From an uncultured Clostridia bacterium (GTDB taxonomy: Bacteria > Bacillota > Clostridia > Christensenellales > Borkfalkiaceae): a stretch of 49,316 nt of DNA. A program made the position numbers and the translations under genes. The notes under the pieces were generated by a model. The model ran no database searches, was not told the origin of the DNA, and worked only from the letters and a program-made list of their open reading frames with translations. Location of the stretch: the NCBI GenBank assembly GCA_947626575.1, contig CANQSR010000015.1, positions 1 through 49,316 on the forward strand. Direction: 5' to 3'. Below are positions 40,916-49,316 of this stretch, piece after piece (the first letter of the stretch is position 1; the number at the start of each line of letters is the position of its first letter).

Positions 40916-43900
40916 ATGAAATCGTTGTTCGGAAAAATTTTTCTCATATGCGTGATGTCCGCGGCGGCCGTCACGGGCCTTTGTTTTCTCGGTGCAGAGC
41001 CTGTCCCGCTCGCGGCGGCGTACGTTCCGGATGAAAAACCCTTTGCCGTAAAGGAAAACGGCGAGGTCACGCGCTATGCCGAGCTGTCCGCCGCTATGGA
41101 CGCCGCGTTAGAGGGCGGCCGCGCCACGGTGTATCTCGGCGGAACGGCGGAATTTTCGCAGATCAACACCGTCGACATCGATTTGACGCTGAAAAAGCTG
41201 GATTCTTCCGCGGTCATCGTGCGCGCCCAAGATTTCACGGGGGAACTCTTCCATGTGAACGGCGGCGCTTCGCTCACCCTCGACGGCATTACCTTCGACG
41301 GCATGGGCTACGAAGCCGCTTCCGCCGCCATCGTCTCGGAGGGGACCCTCACCTTGACGAACGAGACTGCGTTCACGCACCACCTCAACACGTCATCGGA
41401 GACGTGGGGGAGCGCGGTCTATGCGGCGCCCGGTTCCGAGACCATTCTGCGCGGCGCGATCTTCTCGGAGAACAGTTGCGCCCAAGGCGGCGATATCGCG
41501 GTGGACGGCAAACTGACGACTTCGAAAAACAACCGCTTCTCTTCGGGCGGGGACGGGTGCGCCGTGTATGCGCTCGCATCCGCCCGTTTGGATATCGGCG
41601 GCACGCTCATCTCGGACGGGGAATACTTCTATCTCTCCGACGGGGCGACGATGGATATCAGCAATCTCTCCGCCTATGCTTCGACCGTCGGCGTGAAAGT
41701 CTCCGCGACCCGCCCCGACGGACCCGTCGTCACGAGCGGGAAGAAGGATGCGGATTTCTCCCGTCTCGTCTCGCTTGCGGCGCCAGCCCTGTTCGAGGGC
41801 TATCTTCCGGACTATGCCTACCGCACCCGCTTCCTGTGTACGCAGACGTTGGAGAGCGGCGCGATCGGCTATGGATACGGCGGCGTGGGTGTCAATGTCT
41901 CCGAGGAGAAGGCGGACAAGCTCTCCTTTACGGCTTACGCCGCGGGGGCCGAATCGGCGACGCTCATATTGGACGGCGAGGAGCTTGCGCTCACGCCGCA
42001 GGACGGCCTCTTTGCAGGCGAGAGGGCGTTGCCTTCTTCGGGCGTTGCCATATCCGCATGGAGCGCGGAACTGAATATCGGCGGAAAGGCGATCGGGCAG
42101 GAATTTTCTGACCCCATCTACTATATCCGCATCGACCGCGCCGCCGCAACATACGCCGCGCCCGCAAATACATATTACATGGGGGCGGAAAAAACGCCCC
42201 TTCCGGAACAAGGGCTTCTTCCCAACGACCTTGCGATCGATGAGAGCGGCGTTGCGGAATTTTACTTCGGAGAGCGGAGCCGCCGCGTCTATACGGGGCG
42301 GCGGGCCGTGCGCCCTGAGGACTGTGGCGGCAAACTTTACGATGCGTACAACGCAGGCCGCACGGGGTATTTGCAGATCACGGGCGTGGAGGGCGTCGAT
42401 TACGCCCTGATGCGGGACGGCGCGTTCGTCACGGACGCGGACGGCGGCATCATCTGGAAGCGGACGGCGCGGGATAACCACATCATTTCCTTCGAGGGAT
42501 TGGAGATCGACGCCGCGTATTTTCTCGCCGTGCGCGCCTCCGCGGGGGAGAATGAACTTGCGGGCGTTTACGAAGTCTCAAAGACGCCTTTCCGCACGCT
42601 GACGGCGGCGCTCAACACCGCCCGTACGGCTTTTGTGGACCTGCATACGGGTTATTTCAATAAACCCGATGCGATCACGGAAAATGCGCCCGCCTATCTT
42701 GCGGACGTCCTTTCCGGTTACCTCGGCTTAGATGCTTCGCTCCAAGCGCTTCCCGCGCTCATCGAACTGTATGAAGAGGCGAAAGGGGCGCTTCCCGAAG
42801 CCTTTATCAAGGAGTGGCGCGCAAAGCATGGCGGGTTTGCGGATCTGGAGATCGTCAACGATAAGATCGACGAATGCAATACGGCGATCAAGGCGGCGGC
42901 GGACGATTATATTGGGCTTGCGGCCAACGTCGAAGGGATGTTCGGCGAAATGCTCACGCCTGAGGAATGCGCGGCAGTCGCACAGGCGGCGGCGCAGGGT
43001 CTCTCCGCCGATTACGAGGCCGTCATCGGGAAGGCAAGGGAGGCGGCTTACGTCCTGCTCGATATCGACTACGACTATCTGCTCACCGACTATGCGCTCG
43101 TGGACAATATGGCGGCGCAGAATTCCATGAAGGCGGTCAAGGATGAATACAGCGGCCTCATCGGGGAAGTCCCCGCTACCGTGCATTCCATGGACGATAT
43201 CGGCGCGCTCGTCGCCGAGGCGGGCAAAGCGCTTCGCGTACAGGCCTACTTTGAGGTACACGCCGCGGCGGGCCGCTTTACGGACGCGCTCTCGGATGCG
43301 CTCGCGGCGGCCAAGCAGTCGGTGAAGGGCGCGGAGGGCGTCAACGAATACGACGCCATGCTCGGACTCTATAAGGAATACGCATGGCGCAAGCTGCAAG
43401 CGGATATGGGCGGTGCGGGCTTCGAAGATCTCTATGCCCACGAACACGGCCGCATCGCCGCAGTGGCGATCCCCGCGGAGGCGGAGAAGAACAAGAGCGC
43501 GCTCCCGCCGCTCGAAGAGGAGATCGAAACCATCCTCGCGCAGGCCGAAGTCAAGCGCGGCGTGCAGGATTACTATAACAAGCTAAACGGGCAGACGGAG
43601 GGCCGTCTCTCTTCCTCCGTCCTCAAAGACGCCGCCCCCCTCAATGCGGCTCTGGAAGCCGCCTTCGAGGCGATCGAAGCGGCCGAAGGAGAGGGCAGGG
43701 AAGCGGCGGCCGAGGCGGGCAAAGAGGCCCTTTACAGGGCGCTCGCGCTTGCCTTGCTCGAAGAGCATTACAGCGCGCTGTATGCGGACATGGTACCCGC
43801 AGAAGGGCTGAAAACGCTCTATGAAGCCGCCGTTACGGCCATCGGGGAACAGGCGGGCGCGGGAGATCTTTCCGCTTTCGAAACGCAGATCACAGATCTC

Positions 43901-46900
43901 TATTTCAGCGCGATCCGAAAACTTGCGGTGCGGGCCTATTTCGACGGCCTCGTCCGCGAAAAAGGTGAACTTGCCCCCGCGGAAAGCATGCTTGCGGAGC
44001 TTTACGGCGCGATCGACGCGGCGGCGTTCGGCGAAAAGGAGCGGGCGGGCTATACGGCCATGCTCGCGCTCTATAAGGCCTATGCCGTCAAGGCCATCGA
44101 GGAGCTGAACACCAACTCCGAGGCGGCCGATAGGGGCGACCACGCCGAACAGGGCAGGGCGGCGGCCGAGGCCGTGGAACTCGGCGAAGGCCCCTTTGAG
44201 GACGCCCTCGCGGCGGCGGAGGCCAAGCTCGATGCGGCCGTGGAGGACGTCAACGAGAAACTTCTCATCGAGGCGTATTTCGAAAAGAAACTCGGCTCTT
44301 CGGAAGGCCTGAAAGCGGCGCGCGATAGGGCCGTCGCCGCCGTCGGCGAAAAGCAGACGGCGGAGGAGAAGTCCGCGGCGGGCTATGAAGGGCGGCGGTC
44401 CATGTATGAAGCGTACACGGTAAACCGTCTCGGCGCACATTTCAACGAAAAATATCCCGCACCTTCGGATGCGCTCTCCGCGCTTCTCGAAGAGGCGGCG
44501 TCGGACGTAAAAGATACGCAATTGAGCGGATACAGCGACGATGCGCTCGCGGAGGCCGAGCGTGAAATGGAGGAGATCTTCGCAAACGCCGTGCAGAAAT
44601 TTGCCGTGCGCGCCTACTTCGACGGCCTTGTCCGCGACAAGGGCGGCCTCGCTCCCGACGCCGCCGCGCTGGAAGAAATTTATGCGGCCATCGCCGAAGC
44701 GGAGGAGAAAGAGGAAGCCGCCTTCGCGGGCATGGTAGGCCTCTATCTTGCCTACGGAGAAAATGCGGTCCGCGCCGCGCGTGCGCTTCACGGCGCATCC
44801 GAGGCGCTCGACAGCATTGAGAGCGGGGCGCTCGCCGCACTTCAAAACGCGGCGGCGCAAAGTTTCGGTTCGGTGGAAGAGGCGCAGGAATTTGCCGATG
44901 GCATCATCCAAAAAGCGGCCGCCGACATGATGCAAAAGGACTGCGAGGAGCTTTTCGCCGAGATCGAAGCGCTCCGAGGCGCGCTCTTTGAAGAACTCGG
45001 TTCGTTCACGCAGTCCCGCCTCAAAGAACTCGAAAAAGAGGAGATCGAAGCGGCCTGCCAAACGGCGGAGAGCGGCATCACGGAGAGCATAGACGAGAAG
45101 GACGCGGCAAGCCTTTCGGCCGCGCGCGCCCGCATTCCTGAGATCCATATCGCGTTTGCAAAGGCCGTCGTAAGCGCCTATGCCGCCGCTTTGGACGAGA
45201 CGGCCGACCTTGCCGCCGTGGAAGGAGCGGAGGGACAAACGGCGCGGCGGAACGCCATGTACGATGCGCTTCTTGCCGTCTATAAAAAGCACGCCGTCAA
45301 GGAGAGCAGAGCGTACGCGGCATTTGCCGCGGAGGCGGAGGAAAAGATCAACGGAGAAGCCTTCGGCGACCGCACCGACGCGGGGCTTGCCGCCTTGGAG
45401 GCCGCCGTCGACGCCCACCTTGCCTCTGCAAAATATAAGCAGGAGCTATTTACCTTCCACGCCGCGCTCGCGGAAGCGCAGGGGCTTTCCGGGCAGCTCG
45501 ATGAGGCGTTGCAGGCGCAATACGAAGCCATCGACGGCGCCCAAGCCGACGAAAAAGAAAATAAGTACCGCGCGGCCGTCGCCGCGCTCGCGGAGAAGGC
45601 CATGCGCCTCTATGCCGCCGCGCTCAATGCCCCCGCCGAAGAGATCGCGAAGGCGGCGGAGGCGTTTACGGCAGAAAACGCGGGTACCATGTCCGCAACA
45701 TTGGTCTCGGAAGAGAAAAAACTCTTGCAGAGTTACGTCTCCCGTTCGCTCGCATCCTATGAAACAGGCAGCGCGTTTTCCGCCGTGGATGCGCTGATCG
45801 CTTCCGAGCGGTCCGCGCTCGGAGAGCTGTTGTCAGCCGAAGAGGACATCCTTCCGCTGACCGCCTCCGTGCGGGCGCGCATCGACGGGCTTCCCGCGGC
45901 CGTGTTGGGGGTCTATTACGATGCGATCGCAGAAGGCTATCCCGCGCACGCCGCCCTGCCCGCAATCGCCGCAAAGCGCGATGAACTCGCCGCGTCCGCG
46001 CCGGATGCCGATACGGCGCACGAAGCCGTCCTCGCACTGCAATGCTTCTTTGCGGAAGAAGTCCTCGGCGCGGCGCGCCTCGATACCGATTCCAAGGCCG
46101 CCGCGGATATCCTCGAAGGCGGGATCGCCGCCGCGGCGTCGCTCGCAGAGCGCGCGCCCGCACCCGTCACCGCACGTTCTGCGGCCGAGATCTCCATAGC
46201 GATCTCCTCCAAAGTCGCCGAAACGCTCGTTGCGGTCACGGGGCAACGCCTCCTTGACGGCGCGGGTTACGCCCCGAAGGACTTCGACGGCCTGAATGCC
46301 GCCGACGCCGCTTCCCGCAATGCCGCGTCCGCCGCATACGGGGCCGCAGATGCCGAGGTCAAGGCATATCTCGACGGCAGGTTGAAGGGGGACTATGATA
46401 CCTTCGGCGCGCGCCTTCTCGATGAGCGCGATAAGATCGCCTTCGAGACCGCCCGCGCGGAGGCGCTCGAAAGCATTTCCGCGCTTTGCCCCGGAGAGGA
46501 CGGCGAGCTTGTCTCGGAGCGCCGCGCATACTACCGCGATGAGATCGCGCAAATGCGCTTTTTGCCCGTTTCGGAGCGGGAAGAGGACCTCACCGCGTCG
46601 CTCGCTTCGCTCGGCCGCACCGTATCGCTTGCGGAAGAGGACGTGAAGATCGCGCTCGGCAAAGAGAAGGCGCTCGCCGCCATCCAATCCGCCTATGCCG
46701 CAAGGAGCGGCGATGCCTTCGTCACATACAGCGATGCGGGCAAGGCCGCGTTGCAGGCGGCCCGCGACGGCGGGCTTTCGGCGGTGCGCGCAGTCGTGAT
46801 GGACGCATCCGCGTCCGCGCCGTATGAAACCGCACAGGCCGTTCTCGATGGCATCGTGGAAGATGCCGAAGCCGAACTCGATGGCGTCAAAGTGATCGCC

Positions 46901-48937
46901 TCCTCGAAGGGCGTCAAGACCGACGGCGAGGGGGGCTACGATGCCGCGCATGACGCCGCCGATCTCTGGGGGATCATCGAAAACGAGGGGGGCATGTCCG
47001 CAACGGCTAAGCCGCAAATGAAGATCGTGACGGCCGATGCGCCGCAGGGCGCGGAGCCGCTCGTGGGCGATAAAGAGGTCAAGGCTGTATTCGAGATCAC
47101 ACTCCCGAACGAGACGTTCGGGGGGACTTACACCGTAAAATTGTTGCTCCCCGATTCGCTTGCAGGGATCGAGGGGATGCAAGTCGTGGCAATCGGCGCA
47201 GACGGCGCGGAGAACCTCACGGTGCGCACAGAGGGCAATTTCCTCGTATTCGAGACCACGCACTTTTCCCGCTTCTATCTCTATGGCGAACGGGAAGTGG
47301 ACCTTTGGTGGGTCATCTTTATTCTCACGTTCCTGCTCGTCGTCGAACTCGTGTTCATCATTTGGCTCGCCGCGCGCGTTTACCGCAAGCTCAACGGCGC
47401 AAAAAAACAGCGCGTCGCATCGGTGGCGGCGTCCGCCCTGCTCGTCGTACTTCTGCCGCGCGGCACGGTCATCGTCAGCATCGTTCTCTCGGTATTGATC
47501 GCGGTCGCGGGGATCGCCATCGGTGTTCTTATCTATATTTTGAAACGCCGCCCCCGCGAAGAGCGCGAAGAGAGAAGGCTGGAAAAGATCAAGCGCAGGG
47601 AGACGGCGCGCGTCACCAAGGAAGAGGAGGCAAGAGTCCGCGCCGCAAGGGAACAGGCCGTCCGCGAGAAGGCGGCCGAGGAAGCGCGCGAGAAGGTCGT
47701 CTCGGAAGAAGCCGCCCGCTTGGCAGAGGAAGCCCGCAAGGCGGAAACGGAGGCGCAAGAGGAAGCCGAGCCTTACGAGCAACTCACCATCTTCGATCTG
47801 CCCGAAGAAGAGCAGACGCCCGCACAACCCGCACAGGCCGAGGAGAGCGGCCAGCTCTCCATCTTCGATTTGCCCGAAGAACAACCCGCCGCAGTCGAGG
47901 AAGAACAAATTGAACCGCCCGTTACGGTCGAAGAACAAATGGAACGACCCGATACGGTCGAAGAACAAATTGAGCAACCAGCCGCTGTCGAAGAAGAGTC
48001 GACGGAGCAGCCCGTTTCAGTTGCGGAAGAACCGACGGAACAGCCCGCCGAGGCGATCGCAGTCGAACAGGCGGAGCAGCTTGCCGAGGAAGCGGCGCCC
48101 ATAGAGGATACTGCCCCGGTCGCGGCGGCCGTCATCATCGAGACGGAATTGGAAAGGGCGTCCCTCGCCGAGGCCATCGAAGAAGCGGAAACGGCTTCCG
48201 AAGAAGCCGAAGAGCCGTCCGAAACCACCGCCGGAGAAGTCGCCGAAGCGGACGCCGAAGAAGGCGTCGAAGAGGCGAAAGGGGAGACGGAGGCCTCCGA
48301 GGAGCCTTCCGAACAGCCTTCCGAACAGCCTTCCGAACAGCCCGCCCCTGTGGAGGTGCAGACAGAATCGGAGGCACCCATGCCCGAAGATGGCCTTTCG
48401 GAATCGGAAAAACCGTCCGAAGAGACGGAGCAAGAGTCAGAGCAAGAGACGGGGCCTTCCGTCCTATCCGAAACGCCCCCCGCAGAAGTCATCGAAGAAG
48501 ATGTCACCGAAGCAGTCACCGAAGCGCCGCAAGCGTCCGCGGAGACGCCCGTCGTACTCGAAGAGATCCCCGAAGAATATCAATTGCCGGTGGCGAGCAT
48601 CCGCACGGAAGTTGCGGCGTCGGAAGTCAACGGGCTGATGCAGGATGCGCTCGCCAAGACGCTCATCGAAGAGAGCGTGCGGGTGGCCGATAAGTCGAAG
48701 TCGGGCATCGTCAACGTGGATACGCTTGGGGAATATTTCGAGAGCGGCGAGCGGGTGACGCTCGACGAGCTGAAAAAGCGCGTACCCTTCTTCGGGAAAA
48801 AGGTGACTTATGTCAAGGTGCTTGCGCGCGGACGTCTTTCCAAGGCGCTCATCGTGGAGGGGGATGACTTTTCGCTCGAAGCGGTCAAGATGATCGCGCT
48901 CGTGGGCGGGCATGTCATCCGTACGCGCAGGAAGTAA
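40916..48937 (+). CDS. Giant membrane-anchored surface protein with a cytoplasmic L15-like C-terminal domain
   Basis: A 2673-residue protein. A signal peptide (IFLICVMSAAAVTGLCFLGA) leads to a beta-helix-like region at about 40-300 (GGRATVYLGG, GGASLTLDGITFDG). From about 560 to 2000 follow helical repeats; the clearest share (R/E)AYFxxLV..KG.LAP and ..YKAYA blocks. A beta-rich domain ends in LVFETTHFSRFYLYGE (about 2115). Membrane segments are WWVIFILTFLLVVELVFIIW and a 45-residue hydrophobic hairpin ending in IGVLIYILKRR (to about 2212), which places the C-terminus inside. The 460-residue tail is Glu/Ala-rich, with QLTIFDLP and QLSIFDLP and 10-residue EEQIE(Q/P)P repeats. The last 100 residues (IVNVDTLGEYFESGERVTLD, VKVLARGRLSKALIVEGDDF, SLEAVKMIALVGGHVI) resemble the C-terminal half of ribosomal protein L15. 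The start follows GGGAGGGGAGCC. Function unknown. Confidence 0.88.
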   Translation: MKSLFGKIFLICVMSAAAVTGLCFLGAEPVPLAAAYVPDEKPFAVKENGEVTRYAELSAAMDAALEGGRATVYLGGTAEFSQINTVDIDLTLKKLDSSAVIVRAQDFTGELFHVNGGASLTLDGITFDGMGYEAASAAIVSEGTLTLTNETAFTHHLNTSSETWGSAVYAAPGSETILRGAIFSENSCAQGGDIAVDGKLTTSKNNRFSSGGDGCAVYALASARLDIGGTLISDGEYFYLSDGATMDISNLSAYASTVGVKVSATRPDGPVVTSGKKDADFSRLVSLAAPALFEGYLPDYAYRTRFLCTQTLESGAIGYGYGGVGVNVSEEKADKLSFTAYAAGAESATLILDGEELALTPQDGLFAGERALPSSGVAISAWSAELNIGGKAIGQEFSDPIYYIRIDRAAATYAAPANTYYMGAEKTPLPEQGLLPNDLAIDESGVAEFYFGERSRRVYTGRRAVRPEDCGGKLYDAYNAGRTGYLQITGVEGVDYALMRDGAFVTDADGGIIWKRTARDNHIISFEGLEIDAAYFLAVRASAGENELAGVYEVSKTPFRTLTAALNTARTAFVDLHTGYFNKPDAITENAPAYLADVLSGYLGLDASLQALPALIELYEEAKGALPEAFIKEWRAKHGGFADLEIVNDKIDECNTAIKAAADDYIGLAANVEGMFGEMLTPEECAAVAQAAAQGLSADYEAVIGKAREAAYVLLDIDYDYLLTDYALVDNMAAQNSMKAVKDEYSGLIGEVPATVHSMDDIGALVAEAGKALRVQAYFEVHAAAGRFTDALSDALAAAKQSVKGAEGVNEYDAMLGLYKEYAWRKLQADMGGAGFEDLYAHEHGRIAAVAIPAEAEKNKSALPPLEEEIETILAQAEVKRGVQDYYNKLNGQTEGRLSSSVLKDAAPLNAALEAAFEAIEAAEGEGREAAAEAGKEALYRALALALLEEHYSALYADMVPAEGLKTLYEAAVTAIGEQAGAGDLSAFETQITDLYFSAIRKLAVRAYFDGLVREKGELAPAESMLAELYGAIDAAAFGEKERAGYTAMLALYKAYAVKAIEELNTNSEAADRGDHAEQGRAAAEAVELGEGPFEDALAAAEAKLDAAVEDVNEKLLIEAYFEKKLGSSEGLKAARDRAVAAVGEKQTAEEKSAAGYEGRRSMYEAYTVNRLGAHFNEKYPAPSDALSALLEEAASDVKDTQLSGYSDDALAEAEREMEEIFANAVQKFAVRAYFDGLVRDKGGLAPDAAALEEIYAAIAEAEEKEEAAFAGMVGLYLAYGENAVRAARALHGASEALDSIESGALAALQNAAAQSFGSVEEAQEFADGIIQKAAADMMQKDCEELFAEIEALRGALFEELGSFTQSRLKELEKEEIEAACQTAESGITESIDEKDAASLSAARARIPEIHIAFAKAVVSAYAAALDETADLAAVEGAEGQTARRNAMYDALLAVYKKHAVKESRAYAAFAAEAEEKINGEAFGDRTDAGLAALEAAVDAHLASAKYKQELFTFHAALAEAQGLSGQLDEALQAQYEAIDGAQADEKENKYRAAVAALAEKAMRLYAAALNAPAEEIAKAAEAFTAENAGTMSATLVSEEKKLLQSYVSRSLASYETGSAFSAVDALIASERSALGELLSAEEDILPLTASVRARIDGLPAAVLGVYYDAIAEGYPAHAALPAIAAKRDELAASAPDADTAHEAVLALQCFFAEEVLGAARLDTDSKAAADILEGGIAAAASLAERAPAPVTARSAAEISIAISSKVAETLVAVTGQRLLDGAGYAPKDFDGLNAADAASRNAASAAYGAADAEVKAYLDGRLKGDYDTFGARLLDERDKIAFETARAEALESISALCPGEDGELVSERRAYYRDEIAQMRFLPVSEREEDLTASLASLGRTVSLAEEDVKIALGKEKALAAIQSAYAARSGDAFVTYSDAGKAALQAARDGGLSAVRAVVMDASASAPYETAQAVLDGIVEDAEAELDGVKVIASSKGVKTDGEGGYDAAHDAADLWGIIENEGGMSATAKPQMKIVTADAPQGAEPLVGDKEVKAVFEITLPNETFGGTYTVKLLLPDSLAGIEGMQVVAIGADGAENLTVRTEGNFLVFETTHFSRFYLYGEREVDLWWVIFILTFLLVVELVFIIWLAARVYRKLNGAKKQRVASVAASALLVVLLPRGTVIVSIVLSVLIAVAGIAIGVLIYILKRRPREEREERRLEKIKRRETARVTKEEEARVRAAREQAVREKAAEEAREKVVSEEAARLAEEARKAETEAQEEAEPYEQLTIFDLPEEEQTPAQPAQAEESGQLSIFDLPEEQPAAVEEEQIEPPVTVEEQMERPDTVEEQIEQPAAVEEESTEQPVSVAEEPTEQPAEAIAVEQAEQLAEEAAPIEDTAPVAAAVIIETELERASLAEAIEEAETASEEAEEPSETTAGEVAEADAEEGVEEAKGETEASEEPSEQPSEQPSEQPAPVEVQTESEAPMPEDGLSESEKPSEETEQESEQETGPSVLSETPPAEVIEEDVTEAVTEAPQASAETPVVLEEIPEEYQLPVASIRTEVAASEVNGLMQDALAKTLIEESVRVADKSKSGIVNVDTLGEYFESGERVTLDELKKRVPFFGKKVTYVKVLARGRLSKALIVEGDDFSLEAVKMIALVGGHVIRTRRK
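47896..48000 (+). repeat. 30-bp tandem repeats in the cytoplasmic tail
   Basis: GTCGAAGAACAAATTGA-type units repeat about three times in frame with partial change (EEQIEPPVTV, EEQMERPDTV, EEQIEQPAAV). A further CCTTCCGAACAG triplet lies at about 48305-48340 (PSEQ three times). Confidence 0.75.
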
Positions 48938-48963
48938 ATCATCCGTACGCGCAAGGTAAAAGC

Positions 48964-48999
48964 CGCCGTCCCGCGGACCGCAGGGTCCGCGGGACGGCG
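48964..48999. terminator. Strong hairpin after the giant gene
   Basis: CGCCGTCCCGCGGACC and GGTCCGCGGGACGGCG pair over 16 bp around GCAG. No T tract follows, so it may be a weak terminator or an RNA-stabilising hairpin. Confidence 0.55.
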
Positions 49000-49078
49000 T
49001 AAGTTCAGGCCGCAACGGCGGGTGCGGTGAAAAAATAAGGGGCATTGAAAAAAAATCGGAAAAAGGCCGAAAAAACAC

Positions 49079-49107
49079 TTGACATTTGTGCGCAATTATA
49101 CTATGAT
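49079..49107 (+). promoter_or_regulatory. Promoter of the tRNA-Met/tRNA-Asp group
   Basis: TTGACA (49079-49084) and TATGAT (49102-49107) with a 17-nt spacer. Confidence 0.75.
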
Positions 49108-49142
49108 AAACAAGCATTGCGAATTGCGCCGCAGGGAGAAGC

Positions 49143-49219
49143 GGGCCTTTAGCTCAGTTGGTTAGAGCAGTCGGCTCATAACCGATCGGTCCGCGGTTCA
49201 AGTCCGTGAAGGCCCACCA
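49143..49219 (+). tRNA. tRNA with anticodon CAT, probably elongator Met; CCA encoded
   Basis: GGGCCTTTAGCTCAGTTGGT start, anticodon arm GTCGG-CTCATAA-CCGAT (CAT), acceptor GGGCCTT with AAGGCCC, CCA encoded. The sequence resembles elongator tRNA-Met; tRNA-Ile with a modified CAT cannot be fully excluded. Confidence 0.9.
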
Positions 49220-49244
49220 CACAGCAATTTGCAAGGGAAGAAAT

Positions 49245-49316
49245 GGCCCAATAGCTCAGTTGGTTAGAGCGCCAGCCTGTCACGCTGGAGGTCGACGGTT
49301 CGAGCCCGTTTTGGGT
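49245..49316 (+). tRNA. tRNA-Asp (anticodon GTC), cut by the window end
   Basis: Starts GGCCCAATAGCTCAGTTGGT. The anticodon arm is CCAGC-CTGTCAC-GCTGG (GTC) and the TpsiC arm is complete. The last acceptor bases and CCA lie past the window end. Confidence 0.9.

Noticed and set aside
43583..45418. 611-codon minus-strand frame inside the giant gene
   Set aside because: The high-GC Ala/Glu repeats create open antisense frames. No start signal or domain is present, and the plus frame is clearly coding.

Overview
This window looks like a chromosomal segment of an uncultured Gram-positive gut-type Clostridia bacterium. The support is TTGACA/TATAAT promoters with 17-18 nt spacers, strong AGGAGG ribosome binding sites, lipobox lipoproteins, a T-box leader, RNase Y, metNIQ and high-GC coding DNA interrupted by AT-rich islands. 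Placement near Christensenellales is my inference, from the style of the dispersed intergenic repeats and from a giant surface protein ending in an L15-like domain; it is not proven by the sequence.

Layout. 1-669: 3' end of an unrecognised gene. 700-4552: an isoleucine T-box leader, a long structured and repeat-filled spacer, and a type 2 ileS. 4.6-14.2 kb: an arabinan-use locus with a CBM-rich lipoprotein, two secreted GH43 lipoproteins, one cytoplasmic GH43, and a sugar ABC importer (binding protein plus two permeases, no ATPase). A convergent LacI regulator follows, and LacI-type operator palindromes lie ahead of the first gene. 14.3-15.4 kb: repeats, tRNA-Ala and a broken tRNA-Ala copy. 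15.4-18.8 kb: an FtsX-type ABC exporter, divergent from rny (19.2-20.8 kb). 20.9-24.5 kb: a five-repeat PepSY lipoprotein and an OmpR/histidine kinase pair.

24.5-27.8 kb is an AT-rich BcgI-like restriction-modification island bracketed by a 40-bp near-perfect direct repeat. Its specificity frame has no normal start codon. At the M/S junction lie all the parts of a dnaX-type -1 frameshift signal: an SD-like sequence, a G_GGA_AAA heptamer, the stop codon and a hairpin. 28.7-32.1 kb is a very small integrative element at tRNA-Pro (integrase, small ORF, BRO protein) with 38-bp att repeats, followed by duplicated tRNA-derived repeats and a Phd/PIN toxin-antitoxin pair.

33.0-35.9 kb is metNIQ, preceded by a 28-codon leader ORF with six Met codons and a terminator hairpin. 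This looks like translation-coupled attenuation by methionine, unlike the S-box or T-box usual in Firmicutes. 36.0-38.9 kb: a membrane protein ending in a CD1871A-like CXXC tail and a fused NapH-like ferredoxin/TlpA-like thioredoxin protein, probably an envelope redox module. 39.1-49.3 kb: a small lipoprotein, tRNA-Ala and tRNA-Val, repeats, a 2673-residue surface protein anchored by about three membrane segments with a cytoplasmic L15-like C-terminus, then tRNA-Met and tRNA-Asp (cut by the window end).

The strongest candidates for undescribed biology are the frameshift signal joining the modification and specificity subunits, the Met-rich leader attenuator of metNIQ, the tRNA-end inverted repeat elements, and the giant surface protein with an L15-like tail.
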